Program-made: the position numbers and the translations under genes
Notes under the pieces: model-generated
What the model was told of the DNA's origin: nothing
What the model saw: the letters and a program-made list of their open reading frames with translations, nothing else
Databases searched by the model: none
Part shown: positions 1 through 7,757 of the stretch, one piece after another
Numbering within the stretch: position 1 is the first letter of the stretch
How the letters are laid out: each line of letters begins with the position of its first letter
Assembly: GCA_946885745.1 (NCBI GenBank)
Contig: CAMPGV010000019.1
Coordinates: forward strand, 1-14,892
DNA: 14,892 bases
DNA from: an uncultured Candidatus Saccharibacteria bacterium
GTDB taxonomy: Bacteria > Patescibacteria > Saccharimonadia > Saccharimonadales > JAEWBQ01
Direction of reading: 5' to 3'

Positions 1-29
1 GAACAAAAGTAGAACACGAGTAGGAGAGT

Positions 30-47
30 GGAAGAGAAGTCTCTTCC
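30..47 (-). other. Hairpin immediately after the ftsQ stop codon
   Basis: A perfect 7-bp inverted repeat (GGAAGAG, 4-nt loop, CTCTTCC) begins directly after the ftsQ-like stop codon at 48-50. No T-run follows it in the direction of transcription, so it is not a standard intrinsic terminator. It may stabilise or process the mRNA between ftsQ and the next division gene, which lies outside the window. The base pairing is seen directly; the role is inferred. Confidence 0.5.
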
Positions 48-968
48 CTACTTATAGTAGCTACGTCGACTAACGCGAACGTCAAGGTACTCAGGATTTT
101 GACTATTAGCGGTCAGCCAAGTGAGCGCCCTATCCATATCCTCAATCTGCTCCCCTGCTGGGCGATCCACCGAGAAACGGATTGGGTACCCTACCCCTTC
201 GAGCTTAATGTCAACTTCACGCGTCATCCCGCGAGGGAGAATTACGTCAGTGACTGTGTAGCCAGAGGACTTCGCGAGACCAACTACGCGGCCGATAAAG
301 CCGAGGAAGCGATTACTGGCAACCGTCTCGCCGCCGCTAATCTGAATACCGCTCTCATCCACCACCTGCACCTTAGGGTCAGCATAGTAGTTGCGCGTAA
401 ACGCCGTACCGGACGTATCGACATACTGGCGGTTATTGTTAATATTCCATGCCACGATCGGCTCTCGCATCGTAAGGGCAAAGGCTGTATTGCCGTAACC
501 GACAGAGCCTTCTACGTCCACTTTTGCTACTTCAGGAGCCACCGACTGCAGATATGCGAGTAGGCGATCCTCGCGCAACAGGAAACGCAACCGTTCGATA
601 GGCTGCCGATTGAAATAATCTTCGATATCCCGACTATAGCGATCGTCAAGCTGCATAGTCAGTTCGCTGGAACGGACGGTCACGGAAGCGGTAAATTGCA
701 TAATTAAAAAGCCGAGCAGCGCACAACCGAGCAGCGTGACAAAAAGAATACTCCCAACATGCTGGCGCCGTCGCGCCAGTTCATGCGCGTGCGCTCGCGG
801 TGAGCGGATTTGCGCCGACATATCATTGGCGGTCACGACACGCGCGGACGCACTACCGGTGAGCGTTTGGTTGCGACGAAATGTATACCGCTCATCAAGC
901 GAGTCATTAAGTGCGTCGCTCTGACGGCGACGCGGTAAATCAGGTTTCTTTTTTGAGAATAGGCCCAT
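48..968 (-). CDS. ftsQ: FtsQ/DivIB-like cell division protein
   Basis: This 306-aa bitopic membrane protein is the divisome scaffold that in other bacteria works with FtsL and FtsB to control FtsW-FtsI. It has a long basic, Arg/Lys-rich cytoplasmic N-terminus (residues 1-70) and one membrane segment at about 72-92. An extracytoplasmic part follows, in which a POTRA-like region and then a beta domain are expected. Family-typical pieces are REPIVAW at 168-174 followed by QYVDTSGTAF at 181-190, and the ending YLDVRVSRR near 294-302. Sequence identity to classical FtsQ is low, so the call rests on topology, these motifs and position as last dcw gene after murG. It starts 25 nt after the murG stop (ATG at 968) without a Shine-Dalgarno sequence. 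A hairpin follows its stop. Confidence 0.8.
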   Translation of the reverse strand: MGLFSKKKPDLPRRRQSDALNDSLDERYTFRRNQTLTGSASARVVTANDMSAQIRSPRAHAHELARRRQHVGSILFVTLLGCALLGFLIMQFTASVTVRSSELTMQLDDRYSRDIEDYFNRQPIERLRFLLREDRLLAYLQSVAPEVAKVDVEGSVGYGNTAFALTMREPIVAWNINNNRQYVDTSGTAFTRNYYADPKVQVVDESGIQISGGETVASNRFLGFIGRVVGLAKSSGYTVTDVILPRGMTREVDIKLEGVGYPIRFSVDRPAGEQIEDMDRALTWLTANSQNPEYLDVRVSRRSYYK

Positions 969-993
969 ACTGCTTGTGGTTATTGTAGCAAAT

Positions 994-2154
994 TTAGGCC
1001 TTTTTGGCTGCTACTATGATCATGTCGGCCATATCTTGGGCCGCACGAGGGCGAGCAAACTTATGAAAAGCCTTGGACATGCTGGTCTGGCGCTCTTTAT
1101 TAGCCAAAAGTGCCATCAACTCAGTCAGCAACACGGTAGCATCAGCATCAATCGCATGCTCGTCCAAGACCGACACAGCACCCTCTTTAGCGTAAGCGGC
1201 AGCATTCTTGAGCTGGTGGCCGCCAGTTAGATAGCCGTTTGGAATAAGCACTGTTGGCGTTGCAGAGGCTGCCAACTCCAGAATAGTTGTTGCGCCAGCA
1301 CGCGCCACAACGATATCCGCTGCAGATAACATGCGCGCCATACCCTGACTTACAAAAGCATGCAGCTGAAAGCGATCATCAGCCTGCGGTGTGACGGCGC
1401 GCAGCTCATCGTACTGACCAGCACCAGATACAAGAATAACCGACGCTCGCTCTAGTAATTTATCTAGTATCAGCGCAACGGCGTCATTGATCCGCTTGGC
1501 ACCCAGTCCGCCGCCAGTCACCACTACAAGTGGTCGCTCCGGATCAACCCCAAGCTCTTCCTTTGCATGCTTTTTTTCAGCCTCAGTGAGCGGCTTAAAG
1601 TCACTACTGATAGGAATACCGACGTAACGGCTAATTGCCGGGTTGTACCCATAATTATCGAGTGGCGCCCCTGTTGCAATCGCCGAGGCATAGCGCGCGA
1701 GGATTCGGTTTGTCAGACCCGGATGAGCATCTGAATCGTGGATCACTAACGGGATACCGAGTAACTTCGCCGCCAATCCAACTGGCAAACAAACAAATCC
1801 GCCCTTAGTAAACACAACATCAGGGCGCCATGCCGTTAGCTTAACGAAGCTCTGCACGAAGCCCCCAATCACAAACAGCATGTCTCGCATATTTGGCAGA
1901 AAAATTGTTCGCGGATGCGCCATCTGTTGCCAGATGGTCATATTGTTATACCGACGCAACTTACCAGCGAGAATCGTGTCCACCCTCAGCTTCGGATCAT
2001 AGTGGTGCACGATACTACGGGCCTGAGGTCCGAATTTTTTGTCGCACCAAAAGCGCAGCTCCGCCCGAGGGTGACGTGCCTTAAGCTCGCGTAGTACCGC
2101 GACGACTGGCGTAACGTGGCCGCCCGACCCCCCGCCGACTGCTAGAATCTTCAT
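994..2154 (-). CDS. murG: UDP-N-acetylglucosamine--MurNAc-pentapeptide transferase MurG
   Basis: MurG adds GlcNAc from UDP-GlcNAc to lipid I, giving lipid II at the inner face of the cytoplasmic membrane. The 386-aa protein has the two-domain GT28 layout. Near the N-terminus is the glycine-rich loop GGGSGGH (residues 7-13). HDSDAHPGLTNRIL (139-152) corresponds to the HEQN-type acceptor loop. The second glycine loop GGGLGAKRINDA is at about 214-225, and the nucleotide-sugar site ARAGATTILELA...GGHQLKNAA spans about 284-319. An in-frame ATG six bases earlier (2160) is possible. I prefer 2154 because AAGGAG then lies about 7 nt before the start instead of touching it. The gene overlaps the 3' end of ftsW by about 74 bp in another frame, so the two are probably translationally coupled. 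Confidence 0.95.
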   Translation of the reverse strand: MKILAVGGGSGGHVTPVVAVLRELKARHPRAELRFWCDKKFGPQARSIVHHYDPKLRVDTILAGKLRRYNNMTIWQQMAHPRTIFLPNMRDMLFVIGGFVQSFVKLTAWRPDVVFTKGGFVCLPVGLAAKLLGIPLVIHDSDAHPGLTNRILARYASAIATGAPLDNYGYNPAISRYVGIPISSDFKPLTEAEKKHAKEELGVDPERPLVVVTGGGLGAKRINDAVALILDKLLERASVILVSGAGQYDELRAVTPQADDRFQLHAFVSQGMARMLSAADIVVARAGATTILELAASATPTVLIPNGYLTGGHQLKNAAAYAKEGAVSVLDEHAIDADATVLLTELMALLANKERQTSMSKAFHKFARPRAAQDMADMIIVAAKKA

Positions 2155-3391
2155 ACCCATTCTCCTTACTTACTGACCGATGGCTTGTATAGCGTGACAA
2201 CTGAAAAGCCAGACCAAGGGCAGCTGCACTAAATATCATACTCGTTCCACCAAAACTAAGTAGTGGTAGCGTGATACCCGTCAGTGGAAATACCCCTATC
2301 ATGGCCGCTACATTCAATATAACATGCGCACCAACCCAGCCGAAGATACCCGCCACGACAAGTTGCATCCACGGATCGGGCAAGCGATCTGATATCTTCA
2401 ATAGCCGCAATAAAAGCGCCGAAAATATCATCAATATAACCGTCAGCCCGATAAATCCAAAGGTTTCACCCATAATCGCAAACACGGAGTCATTAATCGC
2501 CTCCGGCAAGTAGCCTGTCGCCTGGACGCTATTACCAATCCCTACTCCGAGGAATCCACCACTACCAATCGCTATCTTGGCGTGGTCAATGTGGTAGTTG
2601 GCGTCACGATTCTCCTCCGTGCGCATACTGTCGCCCGACAAAAAGGTTTTTACGCGCTCAATACGGTGCGGTGCAATTACAATCATAAACATACCCAGCA
2701 AGAGTGCGCCTGCCGCAAGCATCAGCCCCACCCTCTTGTTTAGACCGGCTACCATCAGCATACTGGCAATAATCGCTAGCATCGCTATACCGGTACCCAT
2801 ATCTTTCTGTATGCCGATCACAAAAATCGCCGCCACCAGCACAACCGCACCGAGCGGAATAATTGTCTCATGAATATCATTCACTTTTCCTTGGCGCATC
2901 CTCATTGCCAAAAAGCCACCGACAAACAGCAGCAGACCCAACTTCAAAAACTCCGCAGGCTGAAAGCTACCAAGAGGCCCTAGCTCAAACCAGCGACATG
3001 CTCCAAGTGCGCACTTTGCAATTGCATCAATCCCCAGTACATTGCCTGTGATAAACAGCAGCGCACAGGCCGCAAAGCCACCGAGTAAAATCTTACCTGC
3101 GTATTTCTTAAGCCAGGCATGCGGAAGTAACGCAAAGAATGCAAACCCCATCAATGCAACCAATATACTTGTCAGCTGCTTGATAAAGAAATATGTACTC
3201 GTATAGTCTGTCCCGTAGGCGTTATTGAGGACATTGGCGCGCTGCGGGCCAATGGCATACATCACCACCAACCCAAGGAGCATCAGGAGCCCCATGAAAA
3301 GTAAAATGAAATAATCCGGGCGATGTCGTCGCACAACAACACCACGCACCGTCTCGCTCACGCGTCCCACCGCACGTCGCGCTTGGTCCAT
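2081..3391 (-). CDS. ftsW: SEDS-family peptidoglycan glycosyltransferase FtsW
   Basis: FtsW polymerises lipid II at the septum together with its partner PBP, here the FtsI encoded two genes upstream. The 436-aa polytopic protein has about ten hydrophobic segments and the family's signature pieces. These are GACRWFELG...QPAEFLK (131-150), KDMGTG (196-201), LPEAINDSVFAIMGETFGFIG near 295-315 with the conserved Asp at 301, and LPLLSFGGTS (375-384). The call FtsW rather than RodA rests on the dcw context. Its 35-residue Arg/Ser-rich cytoplasmic tail (from about 402) is encoded largely by DNA that also encodes the MurG N-terminus. The start lies 3 nt after the mraY stop. GGAGG in the last mraY codons sits about 13 nt upstream, a long spacing. 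Confidence 0.93.
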   Translation of the reverse strand: MDQARRAVGRVSETVRGVVVRRHRPDYFILLFMGLLMLLGLVVMYAIGPQRANVLNNAYGTDYTSTYFFIKQLTSILVALMGFAFFALLPHAWLKKYAGKILLGGFAACALLFITGNVLGIDAIAKCALGACRWFELGPLGSFQPAEFLKLGLLLFVGGFLAMRMRQGKVNDIHETIIPLGAVVLVAAIFVIGIQKDMGTGIAMLAIIASMLMVAGLNKRVGLMLAAGALLLGMFMIVIAPHRIERVKTFLSGDSMRTEENRDANYHIDHAKIAIGSGGFLGVGIGNSVQATGYLPEAINDSVFAIMGETFGFIGLTVILMIFSALLLRLLKISDRLPDPWMQLVVAGIFGWVGAHVILNVAAMIGVFPLTGITLPLLSFGGTSMIFSAAALGLAFQLSRYTSHRSVSKENGYEDSSSRRGVGRPRYASRRGTTRA

Positions 3392-3394
3392 AGA

Positions 3395-4435
3395 CTAGAT
3401 ATGTCCTCCGGCCAGCGCCAGCATAATACCGATAAAGCCGGCAACACAGCCGATGACCCAGAAGCGCATCGTTACTTTGGTTTCTGGCCAACCAACCGCC
3501 TCAAGATGATGATGAATCGGAGCTGAAATAAACACCTTACGACCCCTGAAACGCTTACTTAGGATCTGGATCAAACTAGAGCCCGCCTCAATCACAAAGA
3601 TGATGCCAATAAGTGGAAGTAAGAAGAGCGTATTCGTCAGCATAGCTACTACACCAAGGCTCGTACCGAAGGCGAAACTACCAACATCCCCCATAAAGAA
3701 CCGGGCTGGATAGATATTAAACCATAGGTAGCTAAGTAGCGCGCCTACGACCGTAAAACAAAAGCCAGAAAGCAGCACGTGACCCTGGAGTAGCGCTAGG
3801 ACACCCACCGGCCCGTAGCTTATCGCAAGCAACCCACCAGCCAGCCCGTCGAGACCGTCGCTAATATTTACCGCATTACTCGTCGCAACTACCGCCAAGA
3901 CAAACAGCGGTATGATCGCCCAGCCCAGAAACAGGTCACCTAGGTAAGGAATGTGCACTGTCGTATAACCAAGCTTAGCGTAAAAGAACCAACCCAGTGC
4001 AATAGCAATAACTGTAATCATGCCGAATTTCAAACTAGAGCGCAGCCCAGCAACACCGCTACCTGTACCACGAAGATTGATTACGTCATCCAACAGGCCA
4101 ACGGCTGCACCACCGAGAAGGGCTGCGAGCGGCAACCATGTCTCTGCCCTATCAAGATTAAACCCAAAGGTCACAATCGTAATCGCGACGACACCAATCG
4201 CACCAGCCATCGTTGGGATATGGCGCTTAAATTTCGTTGCATGCAACTTGTTGAACACTTCAAGCTCCTCACCTGTCGTGCTTGTCGTGCGCTGCTTCTT
4301 CCAAAACTTATAGCGATACGCTAAGTAGGTGTAGACTGGGGTCAGAAGCATCGCTAGGAGAAATGCGGCAACGCTCAATAAGAAGGTGCCGGACAGCCCG
4401 TGGGTAAATTCGTACAGGGTCATATCGTTCATCAT
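3395..4435 (-). CDS. mraY: Phospho-N-acetylmuramoyl-pentapeptide transferase MraY
   Basis: MraY transfers phospho-MurNAc-pentapeptide from its UDP carrier to undecaprenyl phosphate, producing lipid I in the membrane. The 346-aa polytopic protein contains the expected motifs: RHIPTMAG (71-78), the Asp pair LLDD (114-117), NISDGLDGLAGG (190-201), FFMGDVGSFAFG (246-257) with the catalytic-region Asp250, and APIHHHLEAVGWPE (305-318). The usual DDxxK lysine after the Asp pair is replaced by Asn120 (DDVIN). Its ATG directly follows the ftsI TAA stop, and AAAGGA lies in the last ftsI codons, so the two are co-transcribed and likely coupled. A second ATG codon follows at once, so the start is uncertain by one residue. 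Confidence 0.95.
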   Translation of the reverse strand: MMNDMTLYEFTHGLSGTFLLSVAAFLLAMLLTPVYTYLAYRYKFWKKQRTTSTTGEELEVFNKLHATKFKRHIPTMAGAIGVVAITIVTFGFNLDRAETWLPLAALLGGAAVGLLDDVINLRGTGSGVAGLRSSLKFGMITVIAIALGWFFYAKLGYTTVHIPYLGDLFLGWAIIPLFVLAVVATSNAVNISDGLDGLAGGLLAISYGPVGVLALLQGHVLLSGFCFTVVGALLSYLWFNIYPARFFMGDVGSFAFGTSLGVVAMLTNTLFLLPLIGIIFVIEAGSSLIQILSKRFRGRKVFISAPIHHHLEAVGWPETKVTMRFWVIGCVAGFIGIMLALAGGHI

Positions 4436-6190
4436 TTATCCTTTCGGTTGCAGTTTCATATACTGAAGCATCCAGTTTGAAATATCGGTAAAAATCGGAA
4501 GCGCATCAGCCGATCCGGTCAGGTTCATCCCCTCGCCAGATACTTGCACCATTATGACATACTTCGGCCCCGTGCTACTACCGTCTTCACCACCAAATCC
4601 TAGATACGTACCAATTGTCTGATTATCTACATATAGCCCATTTTCAATTGTCTGGGAGGTACCAGTCTTACCGCCCGTATAGTACCCGGAACGGTCATTG
4701 TTTGCGTAAAACGCTGCCCGCGCCTCATGCACCATTGCTCGAATCTTATCCGACGTATCGGCCTTAACGACACCTTGACGAACAACTTTCGGTGTATTTG
4801 TACTAAAGGCCACACCCTCTTCATCCATCGTTCCGGCGATAACACTCGGCTGGTAGTAGGTCCCACCGTTGATAATGGCACTAAACGCAGCGCACACCTG
4901 CACCATGGTGACATCGAGCCCTTGGCCGAAAGACATATTTGAATAGCGCACAGCGCCACCGTCCATACTGTCGGGAGAAAGAACCGTCCCTGCCGCCTCA
5001 CCAGACACCTCAACGCCTGTCAGTTGCCCCAGGCCCAGACGATTGTAAAAGTAATCATACATAGTCTGGCGAGCGCCATAAGTAATGTTCTTGCCGTCAC
5101 CAAGGCGCTGCGCCACCGTCACAAAACCAGTGTTAAGCGAATAATTCAAAGCCTTTTGATACGTAATCATCCCGGTCTGACCCTTAGTGGCATTGGTGAT
5201 CGTGCGGTCTTCTACCTGAATAAAATCAGTGTTGTTGTATGTCGAATCCGGCTGCACGACATTCTTATCAAGCCCCACCGCCATTGTCAGCACCTTCACG
5301 TCCGAGCCTGGCTCGTACGGAGCACTGATGGTCGCGTTATTGAAGGCCGCAGCATCTGTCGCATTTCCGTAATCAGCAGGGTTATATGTCGGTAGATTTG
5401 CCATCGCCATAATTTTACCCGTCTGTGGATCCATAATCATCACGCTACCGTGAGTAGCTTTTGAGCGCTCCAAACCAGCAGCGAGTGCCTTTTCAGCGTA
5501 GCCTTGGATGTTACGATCAATCGTCAGAACAATATTATCGCCATGTTTTGGTGCAGTACGGACATTCTTATCACCAATCGTGAGCGGTACCGAACTAACA
5601 TCCGTCACCGTCTTCAAAAGCCCATCCTTTCCTGCTAGGCGGTCGTTGAGCGCCCCCTCGATGCCATACTGCCCCTTGCCCTCGGCATTCACAAAGCCAA
5701 GCGTCTGCGCAGCAAGTTGCCCCTCAGGGTATACACGTTGTGTCTCCTCCTGGAAGCCGAGACCACTTAATCCCTTCTCTTTCATCATTTCAGCCTGTTT
5801 TCGACTGACTTTGGTCGCCAACACCTCATAACGTCGCTTTTTATCGGATAATAGCTTCTCCAAATTCGGCCTGGCATTACCACCTGCCACCTCTCGAACG
5901 AGAGCCGCCATCTTAGCCTCATCCTTGACGATTTTTGGATCCGCAAATACTGTATAGACCGTCTCGTTAAGAACGATCGGCTCCGGAACGCCATTATCGA
6001 GCGCGTAAATTTCACCACGATGCGCCGGAACGACGAGCGCCTTCACTTGCTCAGCATCGGCCTGTGCCACATAAAATTCATGACGAATGACCTGGAGATA
6101 AAACAAACGAACGACAAAAACCGCCATAATGACGAGAGTCAAAATGGCGAGCATTCGGGTTCGAGTGCCTTGGGTTAAATTAAATTGCAT
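4436..6190 (-). CDS. ftsI: Class B penicillin-binding protein (FtsI/PBP3-type transpeptidase)
   Basis: This is the septal D,D-transpeptidase that crosslinks the glycan strands made by FtsW. The 584-aa protein has one N-terminal membrane anchor (about 13-32), a PBP-dimer/pedestal region (about 50-210) and a C-terminal transpeptidase domain. The three active-site motifs are present: SDVK (296-299, catalytic Ser296), SLN (351-353) and KTG (508-510). The residues between Ser and Lys are Asp-Val rather than the very common Thr-Phe. No PASTA domain is seen. Placement between an ftsL-like gene (6-nt gap) and mraY supports a septal role. No Shine-Dalgarno sequence precedes the ATG, so translation may depend on coupling with ftsL. 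Confidence 0.93.
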   Translation of the reverse strand: MQFNLTQGTRTRMLAILTLVIMAVFVVRLFYLQVIRHEFYVAQADAEQVKALVVPAHRGEIYALDNGVPEPIVLNETVYTVFADPKIVKDEAKMAALVREVAGGNARPNLEKLLSDKKRRYEVLATKVSRKQAEMMKEKGLSGLGFQEETQRVYPEGQLAAQTLGFVNAEGKGQYGIEGALNDRLAGKDGLLKTVTDVSSVPLTIGDKNVRTAPKHGDNIVLTIDRNIQGYAEKALAAGLERSKATHGSVMIMDPQTGKIMAMANLPTYNPADYGNATDAAAFNNATISAPYEPGSDVKVLTMAVGLDKNVVQPDSTYNNTDFIQVEDRTITNATKGQTGMITYQKALNYSLNTGFVTVAQRLGDGKNITYGARQTMYDYFYNRLGLGQLTGVEVSGEAAGTVLSPDSMDGGAVRYSNMSFGQGLDVTMVQVCAAFSAIINGGTYYQPSVIAGTMDEEGVAFSTNTPKVVRQGVVKADTSDKIRAMVHEARAAFYANNDRSGYYTGGKTGTSQTIENGLYVDNQTIGTYLGFGGEDGSSTGPKYVIMVQVSGEGMNLTGSADALPIFTDISNWMLQYMKLQPKG

Positions 6191-6196
6191 GTTGGT

Positions 6197-6547
6197 CTAT
6201 TCGCCGATGTAATCGGTCTTTTCAGGCTCTGACATGGCTTTAGCCACGTTGCTGTTTTGAACATTCTGCAGTGCCGTTAGACGAGCGTTCTCGACACGAA
6301 GATCGGCCTTTTGCATCTCAAGATCAGCGATCTTGCTTTCAATCTTCTGTGCTTCGTAATCATAGCCCGTTGCACGCGTTGCCTGCGTTAAGTATATCAA
6401 ACCAAGCACCGTAATCATAAGCGCTACGAGCACAGTATGTGCTACAGGCCCAAGCTTAATCGGCGAACTGTAAGCAACAGTATTCTGGTTGCGCCCCCAG
6501 CTCTGCTGACGGCGACTGCTGAATTGTTGAGTTCGTTGGTATGACAT
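6197..6547 (-). CDS. ftsL: FtsL-like bitopic division protein
   Basis: This 116-aa protein has a polar, Gln/Arg-rich cytoplasmic N-terminus and one membrane helix (about 35-54, VAHTVLVALMITVLGLIYL). A predicted extracytoplasmic coiled coil follows at about 64-98, with heptad-like spacing in EAQKIESKIADLEMQKADL. This is the architecture of FtsL (and FtsB), which hold the FtsQLB complex together and signal to FtsW-FtsI. Sequence alone cannot separate FtsL from FtsB; the position between rsmH and ftsI is the classical ftsL place. I chose ATG 6547. An upstream in-frame ATG at 6607 would add 20 residues encoded by the A/C-rich spacer. Neither start has a Shine-Dalgarno sequence. Confidence 0.75.
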   Translation of the reverse strand: MSYQRTQQFSSRRQQSWGRNQNTVAYSSPIKLGPVAHTVLVALMITVLGLIYLTQATRATGYDYEAQKIESKIADLEMQKADLRVENARLTALQNVQNSNVAKAMSEPEKTDYIGE

Positions 6548-6556
6548 TGTGGTGGT

Positions 6557-6589
6557 GTGTTTGTTTTTAGATTTTGTATTTGTTTTTGG
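6557..6589 (-). repeat. A/C-rich motif before ftsL, two copies
   Basis: On the transcribed strand AAAAACAAACAC (6557-6568) ends 9 nt before the ftsL ATG, and a variant AAAAACAAATAC lies at 6576-6587. The first copy is identical to 12-mers in the rsmH and mraZ leaders. This leader has no Shine-Dalgarno sequence, so the motif sits where a ribosome recruitment signal would be. The identity is seen; the function is inferred. Confidence 0.6.
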
Positions 6590-6646
6590 CAGGCAAAACC
6601 TCACCATGCTCGCTTGGCATCGTGTCTGTAATAAGCGGACATCGTG

Positions 6647-6678
6647 AGGGCTGGCGAACCGGAGTTCGCCGCTGCCCT
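6647..6678 (-). other. UNCG-capped RNA hairpin between the small ORF and ftsL
   Basis: On the transcript strand GGCGAAC and GTTCGCC pair over 7 bp around a TCCG loop closed by C-G. That is a C(UNCG)G tetraloop, a very stable type. An outer AGGGC/GCCCT pairing extends the stem across a small asymmetric internal loop. No T-run follows, so it is not an ordinary terminator. It lies 12 nt after the stop of the 21-aa ORF and could stabilise the upstream mRNA end, guide processing or tune ftsL expression. Confidence 0.65.
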
Positions 6679-6690
6679 ACACATCGGAAA

Positions 6691-6756
6691 CTACTTGAAG
6701 TGAACTTCTACGCGAGTTTCAACTGATGTGTTTTGTACTGGAATGTGAATTGGCAT
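6691..6756 (-). CDS. Small ORF, 21 aa, between rsmH and ftsL
   Basis: A 21-codon ORF runs from ATG 6756 to TAG 6691-6693. It begins MPIHIPVQ and ends VEVHFK; it is polar, slightly basic and without a membrane segment. It has one of the clearest ribosome binding sites in the cluster: AGAAGGGG with 7 nt between the G-run and the ATG. It starts 25 nt after the rsmH stop. Neighbouring rsmH and ftsL have no such site. I do not recognise the peptide. It may be a functional microprotein, a leader peptide that controls the following hairpin and ftsL, or a chance ORF. The strong, well-spaced ribosome binding site argues against chance. Confidence 0.5.
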   Translation of the reverse strand: MPIHIPVQNTSVETRVEVHFK

Positions 6757-6781
6757 TTTTTAGCCCCTTCTATTTTTTGTT

Positions 6782-7672
6782 TTATTTTTTCACTGCGACG
6801 CGAAGCTTTGCGCTACGTGATCGCGGATTGTGAACGTCGTAAATATCTCCTGAAAGCGGCTTTTTGGTCAGTATCGTGAGTTCAGCCTCGTAACCGGCGT
6901 TTTTCTGTTCGGCAAAATATTGCTTTACAAGCCGATCTTCAAGGCTATGGAAGCTGATGATTCCTACCCTACCTCCTGGCTTTAGTAGCTTTGGAAGAAG
7001 CGGTAGTATAAGTTCAACTTGCCGTAACTCGTCGTTGACCGCAATACGGAGAGCTTGAAAGGTACGCGTTGCCGGGTGGATTTTTTTCCACGGGCCACGG
7101 TAGGTTGACTTGATCAGGCTAGCGAGTTGGTCGGTAGTCGAAAACGGTCGGTTGTCGATAATCGCTTGAGCGACATTTCGAGCGAAACCGAGCGGTTCTT
7201 CACCGTAGGTCGTGATAATACGCACCAGTTCATCCTTTGAGACGGTATTTACCAGCGTTGCCGCGGTAGTTTCCTGCCTTGGATCCATGCGCATATCGAG
7301 CGGCCCATCTTTTGCAAAAGAAAACCCTCGTTCAGCTTGGTCGAGCTGTGGTGACGACACCCCCAGATCAGCCAAGACTATATCGAATCGCTCCCCTTCT
7401 TCGACCAGTTGCTGTACAGCACTGGCAAAATCAGTATGGAGCAGACGAACTCCCTTTTCTGCGAACGCTTGAAGATGCCTAATGGCATAATCGTCACGGT
7501 CGACAAGAACGGAGTCGGAATAGTTTTGGGTTTTATCAAGAACACGACTGGCGTGACCACCGTAACCTGCCGTCAAGTCGAGATAGTTCTCTCCCTGAAT
7601 AGGTTGCAGTTGATCAAGTGTCGCGTCTAGTAAAACCGGAACATGATGTGGTGGATGTTCTTTGATACTCAT
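6782..7672 (-). CDS. rsmH: 16S rRNA (cytosine-1402-N4)-methyltransferase RsmH (MraW)
   Basis: RsmH uses SAM to methylate N4 of C1402 in the 16S rRNA decoding site. It is usually the second gene of dcw clusters, as here. The 296-aa length is normal. Motifs seen are HVPVLLDATLD (10-20), the SAM-binding loop DLTAGYGGH (32-40), ADLGVSSPQLD (101-111), HPATRTFQALRIAVNDEL (199-216), SFHSLEDR (240-247) and the C-terminal NPRSRSAKLR (282-291). No Shine-Dalgarno sequence precedes ATG 7672. A TATAAT sits only 12 nt upstream, so a second, short-leader or leaderless transcript may start here in addition to read-through from mraZ. Confidence 0.97.
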   Translation of the reverse strand: MSIKEHPPHHVPVLLDATLDQLQPIQGENYLDLTAGYGGHASRVLDKTQNYSDSVLVDRDDYAIRHLQAFAEKGVRLLHTDFASAVQQLVEEGERFDIVLADLGVSSPQLDQAERGFSFAKDGPLDMRMDPRQETTAATLVNTVSKDELVRIITTYGEEPLGFARNVAQAIIDNRPFSTTDQLASLIKSTYRGPWKKIHPATRTFQALRIAVNDELRQVELILPLLPKLLKPGGRVGIISFHSLEDRLVKQYFAEQKNAGYEAELTILTKKPLSGDIYDVHNPRSRSAKLRVAVKK

Positions 7673-7684
7673 AAACTAATATAG

Positions 7685-7690
7685 ATTATA
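7685..7690 (-). promoter_or_regulatory. Possible -10 box for rsmH, near-leaderless
   Basis: A perfect TATAAT lies 12 nt upstream of the rsmH ATG on the minus strand, inside an AT-rich stretch. Initiation 6-7 nt downstream would leave a leader of only about 5 nt. No good -35 is visible (AGGTGA at 17-nt spacing). It may be chance in AT-rich DNA. Confidence 0.35.
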
Positions 7691-7744
7691 TATCAGTTTG
7701 CTCGAGATCACCTAACCGGCAGTAGTCTGTTTGTTTTCGCATGT

Positions 7745-7757
7745 GTGTTTGTTTTTG
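7745..7757 (-). repeat. A/C-rich shared motif upstream of rsmH
   Basis: Transcript-strand CAAAAACAAACAC lies 72 nt before the rsmH ATG. A related AAAACAAACA is at 7728-7737. The 12-mer AAAAACAAACAC is identical to copies before mraZ and ftsL. Confidence 0.6.

Noticed and set aside
99..563. 154-codon plus-strand frame opposite ftsQ
   Set aside because: Antisense shadow of the ftsQ-like gene, without domain features or initiation signals.
3222..3491. 89-codon minus-strand frame across the mraY-ftsW junction
   Set aside because: It overlaps the ends of two confidently identified genes in another frame and has no recognisable protein features.
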